DNA of 8,095 nucleotides from Solobacterium sp. (GCA_017536845.1 JAFWCP010000339.1:1-8095), one strand, 5' to 3'. Numbered from the stretch's first letter, positions 1 to 6,032 are shown. Notes: a model not told the origin generated them from the letters alone. Numbers and translations: made by a program.

Positions 1-41
1 AGATTCAGAATTCTTCGTGAATGGATTGGTCTTTGGAAATC

Positions 42-69
42 CAGTGAAAAATAGTACTTTACTTCACTG
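42..69. repeat. Inverted repeat, 7-bp arms
   Basis: CAGTGAA (42-48) and TTCACTG (63-69) are perfect reverse complements around a 14-nt spacer that itself contains AGTACT. No T-run follows on the + strand, so it does not look like a rho-independent terminator for an upstream + strand gene. It could be a protein-binding site or chance in AT-rich DNA. Confidence 0.35.
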
Positions 70-145
70 AGAGATCAATGCCGTTGAGTTGTATTTCAGA
101 TTATTGTGCAGTAAATCACGCTGGAGATAAATGATGCAGGCTGCC

Positions 146-165
146 TTGATATATTGACATATCAA
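146..165. repeat. Operator-like inverted repeat overlapping a TTGACA
   Basis: TTGATAT (146-152) and ATATCAA (159-165) are perfect reverse complements with a 6-nt spacer, giving a 20-bp dyad of the size many dimeric repressors bind. The spacer and right arm contain TTGACA (154-159), a consensus -35 hexamer, so a bound protein would block it. The matching repressor cannot be named from sequence. Confidence 0.35.
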
Positions 166-183
166 ATCAAAAACTGATAGATT
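154..183 (+). promoter_or_regulatory. Possible sigma-A promoter, weak
   Basis: A perfect -35 TTGACA (154-159) is followed after 18 nt by TAGATT (178-183), a 4-of-6 match to the -10 consensus. If real, it would transcribe the small ORF at 231 and could read on into rplK. The overlapping dyad at 146-165 suggests repression. The -10 is poor and the region is AT-rich, so chance is likely enough to keep confidence low. Confidence 0.25.
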
Positions 184-230
184 GGTTCAGAAAACAGAGA
201 ATTACTTCAAAATCAATAAAGGCATATGAT

Positions 231-365
231 ATGAATGAATTCCAATTGGAAACCCCTGCAGGGCCTGATTCCGGCGAGGCTTTCCGGTCTGTAATTGACT
301 TTTTCATTTCGGTTACCTTGCAGATTCTGCAATTTATGATTGACGTACACTTTCAGCTTTGGTAA
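231..365 (+). CDS. Candidate 44-residue small ORF, unrecognised
   Basis: ATG at 231 is preceded by AAAGG (218-222) at 8-nt spacing and runs 44 codons to TAA (363-365). The peptide starts MNEFQLETPAGPDSGEAF and has a hydrophobic, aromatic-rich C-terminal half (about residues 21-44) containing two Asp, so it could be an amphipathic or membrane-associated helix. I recognise no family. The reading frame is open upstream to 150, but with no better start. The stop codon lies inside the -10 box of the rplK promoter. Its GC content rises toward coding-like levels between 250 and 290. It could equally be a non-coding leader; treat it as a candidate only. Confidence 0.2.
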   Translation: MNEFQLETPAGPDSGEAFRSVIDFFISVTLQILQFMIDVHFQLW

Positions 366-368
366 AAT
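340..368 (+). promoter_or_regulatory. rplK-rplA promoter
   Basis: TTGACG (340-345), a 17-nt spacer and TAAAAT (363-368) form a near-consensus vegetative promoter. Transcription would start near 375, giving an approximately 89-nt leader before the rplK ATG at 464. It is the strongest promoter-like match in the window, as expected for ribosomal protein genes. Confidence 0.75.
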
Positions 369-422
369 ATTCAAGCACATGTTTTTGTGTGCGCATGCGT
401 GGAAGGATATCAATCCGTTATC

Positions 423-466
423 ACCACAGCATGTGGTTGTGAAAAACAAGGAGGAAAAACCACATG
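423..466 (+). promoter_or_regulatory. rplK leader with alternative hairpins around the start codon
   Basis: CATGTGGTT (430-438) is perfectly complementary to AACCACATG (458-466), which includes the rplK ATG. The 19-nt loop carries the Shine-Dalgarno AAGGAGG (448-454). The same left arm can instead pair as ACCAC (423-427) with GTGGT (433-437). The two folds exclude each other, so this looks like a translation switch. In Escherichia coli, L1 represses its own operon by binding the L11 leader; I could not identify an rRNA-like L1 site here, so the ligand is unknown. Confidence 0.4.
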
Positions 467-883
467 AGTAAGAGAATCGCTAAGGTCTGCAAACTGCAGT
501 TCCCTGCCGGCGGCGCAAAACCGGGTCCCGCACTCGCTTCTGCCGGTATCCAGATGCCGAAGTTCTGCACAGCATTCAACGATGCTACAAAGGACCGCAA
601 GGGTGACATCGTTCCTGTCATCATCACTGCCTATGAAGACAAGTCCTTCGACTTTGTCATCAAGACAACACCGGCTGCTTTCCTGTTAAAGAGAGCCGCT
701 GGCATCGAAAAGGCTTCCGGAACACCGAAGACCGTCAAGGCCGGCAAGATCACAGAAGCTCAGCTCAGAGAAATCGCTGAGTACAAGATGCCGGATCTGA
801 ATGCAAACGACGTCGAAGCCGCAATGAGAATCATTGCCGGCACAGCTCGCAACATGGGCATCACAATTGAGGGGTGGAACTGA
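464..883 (+). CDS. rplK: 50S ribosomal protein L11
   Basis: Builds the GTPase-associated centre of the large subunit by binding the 23S rRNA H43/H44 region, and helps EF-G, EF-Tu and RelA function. The 139 residues cover both domains. The N-terminal domain has [14 protein letters not shown] (11-24) and YEDKSFDF (57-64), followed by [10 protein letters not shown] (67-76). The C-terminal RNA-binding domain has [10 protein letters not shown] (105-114) and [10 protein letters not shown] (123-132), the family signature. The start is fixed by AAGGAGG (448-454), 9 nt before the ATG. Compared with typical bacterial L11, the proline-rich loop between PAG and GPAL lacks about four residues. rplA begins 2 nt after the stop, so the pair is translationally linked. 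Confidence 0.97.
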   Translation: MSKRIAKVCKLQFPAGGAKPGPALASAGIQMPKFCTAFNDATKDRKGDIVPVIITAYEDKSFDFVIKTTPAAFLLKRAAGIEKASGTPKTVKAGKITEAQLREIAEYKMPDLNANDVEAAMRIIAGTARNMGITIEGWN

Positions 884-885
884 TT

Positions 886-1563
886 ATGGCAGGCAAGAAG
901 TATCAGGCCGTTAAGGCAAAGGTAGACCGTACAAAGGTTTACGATTACAAAGAAGCCATCAAGCTTCTGCGTGAAGTTAACTATGCAAACTTCAACGCAT
1001 CCGTCGAAGTCGCTTATTTCCTGAATGTCGACCCTCGTCAGGCTGACCAGAACATCCGTGGTGCCATGGTTCTTCCCCACGGTACCGGCAAGACAAAGAG
1101 AGTTCTCGTTGTCACCCAGGGCGCGAAGGTTGAAGAAGCAAAGGCTGCAGGTGCTGACTTTGTCGGCGGCGCCGAGATCCTTGATGAAATCAAGAACGGC
1201 TGGCTCGGATTTGATATCATCGTCGCAACACCGGATATGATGGGTCAGCTCGGTAAGCTGGGCCGTCTGCTTGGCCCGAAGGGCTTAATGCCTAACCCCA
1301 AGACCGGCACAGTCACAATGAATGTCGCTTCCGCAATCGAACAGATCAAGAAGGGCCAGGTTCAGTACCGTGTCGACAGAGACGGCAACGTCAACGCGAT
1401 GATCGGCAAACTGTCCTTCACAGATCAGCAGCTTGCTGAAAACTTCAAGGCTTTCTACGATCAGCTCAACAAGATCAAGCCGGCAGCTGTCAAGGGCACA
1501 TACATGAAGAACATTGTTCTTTCCACAACAATGAGCCCGGGCATCAAAGTTACAGTTGAATAA
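886..1563 (+). CDS. rplA: 50S ribosomal protein L1
   Basis: L1 forms the mobile L1 stalk on 23S rRNA and helps release deacylated tRNA from the E site; in many bacteria it also represses its own mRNA. The 225-residue length is normal. The family signature [20 protein letters not shown] lies at residues 121-140, and the C-terminal stretch [17 protein letters not shown] (203-219) is also typical. I chose ATG 886 (MAGKKYQ), which fits the usual L1 start; it is preceded by a GAGGGGTGG element (869-877). A GTG at 874 in the same frame would overlap rplK by 10 nt and add four residues of no family likeness. It is the last gene of the rplKA unit; a terminator follows, and rplJ/rplL are not adjacent. 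Confidence 0.96.
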   Translation: MAGKKYQAVKAKVDRTKVYDYKEAIKLLREVNYANFNASVEVAYFLNVDPRQADQNIRGAMVLPHGTGKTKRVLVVTQGAKVEEAKAAGADFVGGAEILDEIKNGWLGFDIIVATPDMMGQLGKLGRLLGPKGLMPNPKTGTVTMNVASAIEQIKKGQVQYRVDRDGNVNAMIGKLSFTDQQLAENFKAFYDQLNKIKPAAVKGTYMKNIVLSTTMSPGIKVTVE

Positions 1564-1574
1564 GTTGTACGCAT

Positions 1575-1609
1575 GACGCAATCCATCCATATGGCTTGCG
1601 TCTTTTGTT
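1575..1609 (+). terminator. Rho-independent terminator after rplA
   Basis: GACGCAA (1575-1581) pairs with TTGCGTC (1596-1602). Beyond one mismatch the stem continues with CCAT (1583-1586) to ATGG (1591-1594) around a 4-nt loop. TTTTGTT (1603-1609) follows at once. It lies 12 nt after the rplA stop and should separate the ribosomal protein unit from tmk, perhaps incompletely. Confidence 0.8.
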
Positions 1610-1611
1610 CA

Positions 1612-1620
1612 TGATATACT
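1612..1620 (+). promoter_or_regulatory. Extended -10 promoter for the tmk operon
   Basis: TG at 1612-1613, one base, then TATACT (1615-1620) makes an extended -10 element. The position 17 nt upstream (1592-1597, TGGCTT) is a poor -35, which is usual for this promoter type. Initiation would fall near 1627-1628, at the ATG of tmk. The element directly follows the rplA terminator T-run. Confidence 0.55.
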
Positions 1621-1627
1621 AATGCCT

Positions 1628-2257
1628 ATGAAAAAAGCACTTTTTATTACTTTTGAAGGTCCGGACGGATCCGGCAAGACAACCGTTTCCACCGCTGTGA
1701 CGCAGCGGCTGGCGAAGGAAGGGTACCCGGTGCTCTATTCCCGGGAACCCGGCGGCATCGAGATTGCCGAGAAGATCCGCAGCATTATCCTGGACCCTGC
1801 CAATACGGCCATGGATGCCCGTACCGAGGCATTGTTATATGCGGCTTCCCGCCGCCAGCACCTGGTGGAGAAGGTCCTGCCTGCCCTTGCTGCAGGCTAT
1901 ACGATTCTCTGCGACCGTTTTGTGGACAGCTCGCTTGCCTATCAGGGCTACGGAAGGCAGCTGGGGATGGATGAAGTCATGGCGATCAACGAATTTGCCA
2001 TTGAAGGCCATATGCCGGATAAGACCATCTATCTGGAGATTGATCCTGAGATCGGCCTGGAACGCATCAACCGCAACCGCACCAGCCTTGACCGGCTGGA
2101 CCGGGAAAGCGTTGCCTTCCATCATCGGGTCTGTGAAGGCTACCGCAAGGTCGTGGAACGGTATGCCGAACGGATGGTCATCCTGGATGCTTCCAAAGAG
2201 CCTGACCAGGTGATTGAAGATGCATACCGGGCAGTGAAGGAGCTGCTGGATGCTTAA
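1628..2257 (+). CDS. tmk: Thymidylate kinase (dTMP kinase)
   Basis: Phosphorylates dTMP to dTDP with ATP, the step shared by de novo and salvage dTTP synthesis. The 209-residue protein shows, in order, the P-loop GPDGSGKTT (11-19), the substrate-binding REPGG (39-43), the DRF motif (96-98) followed by SLAYQG (102-107), and an Arg-rich LID segment (about 148-160, NRNRTSLDRLDRE). Arginines in the LID fit the Escherichia coli-like type II enzymes. ATG 1622 is an alternative start adding Met-Pro. I prefer 1628 because related enzymes begin just before LFITFEG and because the upstream promoter would start transcription there. Neither start has a Shine-Dalgarno sequence. The gene overlaps holB by 8 nt, as first gene of a five-gene operon. 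Confidence 0.95.
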   Translation: MKKALFITFEGPDGSGKTTVSTAVTQRLAKEGYPVLYSREPGGIEIAEKIRSIILDPANTAMDARTEALLYAASRRQHLVEKVLPALAAGYTILCDRFVDSSLAYQGYGRQLGMDEVMAINEFAIEGHMPDKTIYLEIDPEIGLERINRNRTSLDRLDRESVAFHHRVCEGYRKVVERYAERMVILDASKEPDQVIEDAYRAVKELLDA

Positions 2258-3260
2258 GGATCAGCTGCGCCTTCAGCAGCCGGTCGTATACCAGGCACTG
2301 GAAAACGCGGTGAAGAACCACCGGGTTTCCGGGGCTTACCTTTTTTCCGGGCCTTACGGCACGATGAAGAAAGAAGCGGCCATCCTGCTTGCCCAGAGCA
2401 TCTTCTGTGAGAAGCAGGACGGTCTGGCCTGTGAAGAGTGCGAAAACTGCCGGCGGGTCAGGGAAGGGCTGTATGGCGACCTGATCATGCTGGACGGGAA
2501 ACAGAAGGCGGTCTCGAAGGAAGATGTGGATGCCATCCAGCTGAAGTTTTCCCAGACTGCTCTGGAAAAGGGAAACGGCGAGCGGGTCTACATCATCGAA
2601 AACTGCGAGAATGCCAGTATTTCGGCGATGAACGCAATGTTGAAATTCCTGGAAGAACCGGGATCGGGCGTAACGGCCATCCTGACAACGGACAACATCA
2701 TGCGGCTGCTGCCGACGATTGTTTCCCGCTGTTCCCTGCTGCCGTTTACCCCACGCGGCCCTTTGTCCTACAAGGCGGACGCGGCTGCCCTTGGCTGTTC
2801 GGAAGAGGAAGCCTTCTTCCTTGCCAGGACGGCCAGGACGCAGGAAGATATGCGGCAGCTGAAGGAAAGCGGCGTCTATGACAAGGCGCTGCTGATGTTC
2901 CGTCAGCTGATGAACCTTGACGGAATGGAAAAAGACGAGCTTCTCGTGGATTACGAGGTGTCCTACCGGGCCCAGGACAGTGATGCCGCGGAAGCAAAAA
3001 AGAAGAATATCGCGCTGCTGGGGATGTTTCTGAACCTGGTCAGTGCGTTTGCGGAGGATGTCATCACCGGCTGCAAGGAAGGCCCTGCCTGGTATGTGCA
3101 GGCGCTGGAAAATGCCCCGCATGATGAAATCTTCTGGGGGAAGATGATCATGATCGTCTGTTCACAGAAAGACCGGGTCAACCGGTTCAACGACCTGAAC
3201 CTGGTCATGTATCAGACTTTCCGGAAAATGGAGGAACTCGAATATGAATTTAGACGTTGA
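2250..3260 (+). CDS. holB: DNA polymerase III delta prime subunit
   Basis: A stator subunit of the clamp loader that opens and places the sliding clamp during chromosome replication. The 336-residue protein has an AAA+ module with a degenerate Walker A (GPYGTMKK, 34-41, lacking the usual GK-S/T). A four-cysteine zinc site follows (C53, C61, C64, C67). The Walker B position reads VYIIENCE (113-120) rather than an acidic pair, then comes MLKFLEEP (130-137) and the SRC arginine-finger motif (159-161). The C-terminal part is the collar-type helical domain. AAGGAG (2237-2242) lies 7 nt before the ATG, inside tmk. Coupling of tmk and holB is common in Bacillota; B. subtilis has darA and yaaR between them, absent here. 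dnaX is not in the window. Confidence 0.93.
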   Translation: MLKDQLRLQQPVVYQALENAVKNHRVSGAYLFSGPYGTMKKEAAILLAQSIFCEKQDGLACEECENCRRVREGLYGDLIMLDGKQKAVSKEDVDAIQLKFSQTALEKGNGERVYIIENCENASISAMNAMLKFLEEPGSGVTAILTTDNIMRLLPTIVSRCSLLPFTPRGPLSYKADAAALGCSEEEAFFLARTARTQEDMRQLKESGVYDKALLMFRQLMNLDGMEKDELLVDYEVSYRAQDSDAAEAKKKNIALLGMFLNLVSAFAEDVITGCKEGPAWYVQALENAPHDEIFWGKMIMIVCSQKDRVNRFNDLNLVMYQTFRKMEELEYEFRR

Positions 3261-4401
3261 AGAAAAGCAGGTGCCGGAATATACCCATGCGGTAGCCGTG
3301 CGATTCCGCAACGCCGGGAAGGCGTATTCGTTCGGAACGTATGACAACAGCGTGAGAAAAGGCGACAAGGTTGTTGTGGAAAGTGCCCAGGGTCTGGAAG
3401 TCGGCGTGGCGGAGGCGGATGCCATCGACATCACCCGCTACCCCCTGACGATGCCGGAAAAGCCGGTGATCCGGATTGCGACGGATACCGACCTGACCCT
3501 GTACGAAGACAACCTGCGCCAGGAAGAGATTGCCTACCGGATCTGCCAGCTGGAGATTGAAACTCTCGGGCTGGAGATGAACCTGCTTTCCGCATCGTAT
3601 ACGCTGGACCGGACGAAGGTGCTGTTTATCTATCTGGCGGACCAGCGGGTGGATTTCCGTGAACTGCTGAAACGGCTGGGCTCCAAGCTGCACTGCCGTA
3701 TTGAACTGCGCCAGATCGGTGAGAGGGACAAAGCCAAGATGGTCGGCGGCATCGGCATGTGCGGCAGGGAATGCTGCTGCCGGAAGTTCAAGAACCGTTT
3801 TGATGTCATTTCCATCAATATGGCCAAGAACCAGATGCTGGCATTGAACATTGACAAGCTCTCCGGCATGTGCGGCAAGCTGATGTGCTGCCTGAAGTAT
3901 GAGGATGACGATTACAAGCAGGTGACGGAAGGCCTGCCGAAGATGAATGCCCAGGTGGAATACGAAGGCGTGATCTACCGTGTGACGGCCATGAATGCCT
4001 TAAGCGGCCAGGCCAAGCTGGAAAACAGGGAATCCTGTATCTTCCTGTCCTTTGATGACCTGAAGAACAAGACCATTTCCCGCAAGGGTGCGATCACCAA
4101 GCGTGACCCGGAAGCAGAGAAGAAGCCGATCCGCAAGACCGTGACCTATGTCAACGGCAATGCCCCGGAAACCAGGCAGGCCCCGCATGTTTCGATGGAA
4201 CTGGATTCCTTCGCGGCTGCTGAGCCCAAACCGAAGAAAAACAGGAATGCCGGCAAGAAAGGCAATGCCGGAAATCCCAAGAACGAAAGCCACAGCGCAA
4301 AGCCGCGCCGTCAGGCAAAGGAAAAGCCGGCCGCAAACAACACCGAAGTCAAGAAGGTGACGGTGCGTACCTTCGGCAAGAAGAAGGAGGCCGGATCGTG
4401 A
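3244..4401 (+). CDS. ricT: RicT/YaaT-type PSP1 protein with long basic C-terminal tail
   Basis: In B. subtilis RicT (YaaT) joins RicA and RicF in the Fe-S-containing Y-complex, which guides RNase Y mRNA processing and affects sporulation and competence. The PSP1 core spans about residues 13-280. It contains YTLDRTKVLF (119-128), VDFRELLKRLG (136-146), RIELRQIG (152-159) and two cysteine clusters: C173, C177, C178, C179 and C210, C215, C216. C101 and C151 are further candidates. These cysteines fit the iron-sulfur ligands of the family. From about residue 285 to 385 the protein carries a Lys/Arg/Asn/Pro/Ala-rich, probably disordered tail; B. subtilis YaaT is about 275 residues. GGAGG (3230-3234) lies 9 nt before the ATG, and the gene overlaps holB by 17 nt. 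Confidence 0.9.
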   Translation: MNLDVEEKQVPEYTHAVAVRFRNAGKAYSFGTYDNSVRKGDKVVVESAQGLEVGVAEADAIDITRYPLTMPEKPVIRIATDTDLTLYEDNLRQEEIAYRICQLEIETLGLEMNLLSASYTLDRTKVLFIYLADQRVDFRELLKRLGSKLHCRIELRQIGERDKAKMVGGIGMCGRECCCRKFKNRFDVISINMAKNQMLALNIDKLSGMCGKLMCCLKYEDDDYKQVTEGLPKMNAQVEYEGVIYRVTAMNALSGQAKLENRESCIFLSFDDLKNKTISRKGAITKRDPEAEKKPIRKTVTYVNGNAPETRQAPHVSMELDSFAAAEPKPKKNRNAGKKGNAGNPKNESHSAKPRRQAKEKPAANNTEVKKVTVRTFGKKKEAGS

Positions 4402-5258
4402 TCCGCCAGCAGTCCTACCGCAATGAGATGCCGACCCTGTACCTGGTCGCGACGCCCATCGGCAACCTGTCCGAGATGACGCCGCGGGCCATTGAGGTGC
4501 TGAACAGCGTCGATGTCATTGCCTGCGAGGATACCCGGACTTCCGGCCAGCTGCTGAAGCATTTCGGCATTTCCAAGCGGCTGATTGCCTACCAGAATTT
4601 CAATGAGGAAAGCAGTGCCGCCGGTATTGAAAAGCTGATGAGCCAGGGCAGCAGCGTTGCCCTGATCTCCGATGCCGGCTATCCGCTGATTTCCGACCCG
4701 GGCCAGCGGGTGGTCAGCCTGCTGGCTGCCAAGGGCTATAATGTGGTGCCGGTTTCCGGCAGCAGCGCGGTCCTGGATGCCCTGGTGGCTTCCGGGCTGA
4801 TCGTGCAGCCGTTCCTGTTTGTCGGCTTCCTGCCGGCCGGCAGCGGCGACCGCAACCGGAAGATGCAGGAATACCGGAACTATCCGATGACGATGGTGTT
4901 CTACGAAGCACCCCACCGCATCGCGAAATTCCTCAAGAGCGCCCTGGAGATTTTCGGCGACCGGCGTATCTGCATTGCCCGTGAGCTGACCAAGATCCAC
5001 GAAGAGTTTATCCGCGGCACGATTTCGGAAGCACTGGAAATCGCCGAGGAGCTCAAAGGGGAAATGGTCGTCATCATCGAGGGCAACAGGGATGACTACC
5101 AGCCGGATGTCGACCTTGGCACCCTGATCAACATGGTCAACGAATCGATGGAAGCCGGGATGAGCAGGAGCGAAGCCGTCAAGAATGTGGCGGCAAGGAC
5201 CGGCATCTCGAAGAACAAGATCTATGAGCTTGTCCACAAGCATGAGCAGGGGCTGTAA
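4398..5258 (+). CDS. rsmI: 16S rRNA (cytidine(1402)-2'-O)-methyltransferase
   Basis: Methylates the ribose of C1402 in the decoding centre of 16S rRNA using S-adenosylmethionine. The 286-residue length is typical. Tetrapyrrole-methylase fold motifs appear in order: LYLVATPIGNL (14-24), CEDTRTSGQLL (43-53), ALISDAGYPLISDPG (88-102), the PVSGSSA loop, FLFVGFLPA, FYEAPHRI and ARELTKIHEEF. The loop reads SGSS where many homologues have PGPS or PGAN. The start is GTG 4398, supported by AAGGAGG (4384-4390) at 7-nt spacing and by the N-terminal QQSY segment, which resembles other Bacillota RsmI. ATG 4428 would remove that segment and has no such ribosome site. The start overlaps the ricT stop by 4 nt, so translation is coupled. 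Confidence 0.95.
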   Translation: MIRQQSYRNEMPTLYLVATPIGNLSEMTPRAIEVLNSVDVIACEDTRTSGQLLKHFGISKRLIAYQNFNEESSAAGIEKLMSQGSSVALISDAGYPLISDPGQRVVSLLAAKGYNVVPVSGSSAVLDALVASGLIVQPFLFVGFLPAGSGDRNRKMQEYRNYPMTMVFYEAPHRIAKFLKSALEIFGDRRICIARELTKIHEEFIRGTISEALEIAEELKGEMVVIIEGNRDDYQPDVDLGTLINMVNESMEAGMSRSEAVKNVAARTGISKNKIYELVHKHEQGL

Positions 5259-5261
5259 GTT

Positions 5262-5972
5262 ATGAGTACCTATATGACCTTTGTCCTGGCGGTCCTGCCG
5301 GCCCTGCTGCTGATGGTGTATGTATACCGGAAGGACGTCAAGGAAAAAGAACCCGGCTACCTGCTGTGGAAACTGCTGCGGGCGGGGGTCTTTGCGGCCC
5401 TGCTGGCCATGGTAACGGAGATTGCCACCGACTACCTTGTCGCCGGGCTGTTTGACCAGTTCGAGACATACAGCACCGCGATCTTCGGCCTGACCGAAGC
5501 CCTGACGGTTGCCCTGGCAGAGGAGTTCTGGAAGAAGTTCTTCATGAAGCGGGCAACGTGGAAGGATCCTGCCTTTGACTATCTGTTTGACGGGATTGTC
5601 TACGGTGTCTTTACATCCCTGAGCTTTGCGGCCCTGGAAAACGTGCTCTATGCCTTCGGATACGGCGGCATTGAGATCCTGATTACCAGAGGCATGCTTT
5701 CCATCCCGGGCCATATGTGCTTCGGCGTGTACATGGGTATCTTCTATGCCCGGGCCAGGGTCTGCCACGAAGCCGGCCATGGGGTCGGAGAATATTTCAA
5801 CAACCTGGCTGCCTTCCTGCTTCCGGTGACGCTTCATACGGTGTACGACGGAATGCTGATGGGCGGAGGTGATGATATTATGTTATACTTCTATGGGTTT
5901 GTCATCGTCCTGGATATCGTGACATGGATCCTGATCCGCCACGAGGCGAAGAATGATCTGCGGATCAGGTGA
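5262..5972 (+). CDS. PrsW-family (M82) intramembrane metalloprotease
   Basis: A multi-pass membrane protein of 236 residues in the PrsW group, glutamic-acid-dependent membrane proteases. B. subtilis PrsW makes the first cut in the anti-sigma factor RsiW. The conserved features are visible: EExxK (E87, E88, K91), a glutamate in AALENVLY (E126), PGH (H151) within a hydrophobic stretch, and LHTVYDG (H192, D196). Hydrophobic segments lie at about 5-22, 40-62, 72-86, 108-132, 145-163, 182-200 and 207-227. Translation is likely coupled to rsmI, which ends 3 nt upstream; AGGGG (5248-5252) sits 9 nt before the ATG. It ends with tandem TGA stops. The substrate is unknown; a membrane-tethered HTH protein encoded 0.9 kb downstream is a candidate by context only. 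Confidence 0.87.
   Translation: MSTYMTFVLAVLPALLLMVYVYRKDVKEKEPGYLLWKLLRAGVFAALLAMVTEIATDYLVAGLFDQFETYSTAIFGLTEALTVALAEEFWKKFFMKRATWKDPAFDYLFDGIVYGVFTSLSFAALENVLYAFGYGGIEILITRGMLSIPGHMCFGVYMGIFYARARVCHEAGHGVGEYFNNLAAFLLPVTLHTVYDGMLMGGGDDIMLYFYGFVIVLDIVTWILIRHEAKNDLRIR
5930..5969. repeat. 10-bp inverted repeat at the 3' end of the PrsW gene
   Basis: CCTGATCCGC (5930-5939) and GCGGATCAGG (5960-5969) are perfect reverse complements separated by 20 nt, directly before the stop codon. No T-run follows, so it is not a standard terminator. In mRNA the GC-rich stem could block 3' exonucleases at the operon end. It also encodes sense protein (LIR and LRIR), so chance or coding constraint remains possible. 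Confidence 0.45.
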
Positions 5973-6000
5973 TGACGAACAGCCGCATTCGTTGTAAAAT
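5972..6000 (+). promoter_or_regulatory. Promoter for the FHA-domain gene
   Basis: ATGACG (5972-5977), a 17-nt spacer and TAAAAT (5995-6000) resemble the rplK promoter, which has the same -10 and spacing. The -35 starts inside the PrsW stop codon. A short stem, ACGAA (5975-5979) with TTCGT (5988-5992), sits between the two boxes. The -35 is a 4-of-6 match, so confidence is moderate. Confidence 0.5.
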
Positions 6001-6032
6001 AACAGCACAGCAGCAGAAAAAGGAGACGGAAT

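Larger units (their letters stand above)
1..339. other. AT-rich gene-poor region upstream of rplK
   Basis: Visibly AT-richer than the rest of the window, especially up to about 230. All three forward frames are broken repeatedly by stops (for example TAG at 52, TGA at 68, 132 and 147), and I recognise no protein in either strand. It holds two perfect inverted repeats (42-69 and 146-165), one possible promoter and one weak small ORF, listed separately. In many bacteria secE and nusG lie directly upstream of rplK; neither is visible here. It could be an intergenic regulatory region or the decayed end of an upstream gene. Confidence 0.6.

Noticed and set aside
213..449. 78-residue - strand frame in the region before rplK
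   Set aside because: No ribosome site, no family likeness, and it runs across the rplK promoter and leader.
1..463. secE, nusG or a tRNA upstream of rplK
   Set aside because: I found no SecE- or NusG-like protein in any frame and no cloverleaf with a T-loop GGTTCRA-type sequence.
874..885. GTG start for rplA giving four extra residues
   Set aside because: ATG 886 gives the usual L1 N-terminus; the GTG lies inside the purine-rich stretch that serves as the ribosome site.
2178..3122. 314-residue open frame on the - strand opposite holB
   Set aside because: Low-information composition with many Arg, Gln and His, no motif, and full overlap with holB, whose motifs are clear.
4428..4430. Internal ATG as the rsmI start
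   Set aside because: It lacks a Shine-Dalgarno at proper spacing, while GTG 4398 has AAGGAGG 7 nt upstream and keeps the QQSY segment seen in related proteins.
4311..5837. 508-residue open frame on the - strand opposite rsmI and the PrsW gene
   Set aside because: It is rich in His, Gln, Asp and Gly, as expected from a mirror frame of GC-biased codons. It has no recognisable domain and covers two well-supported genes on the + strand.
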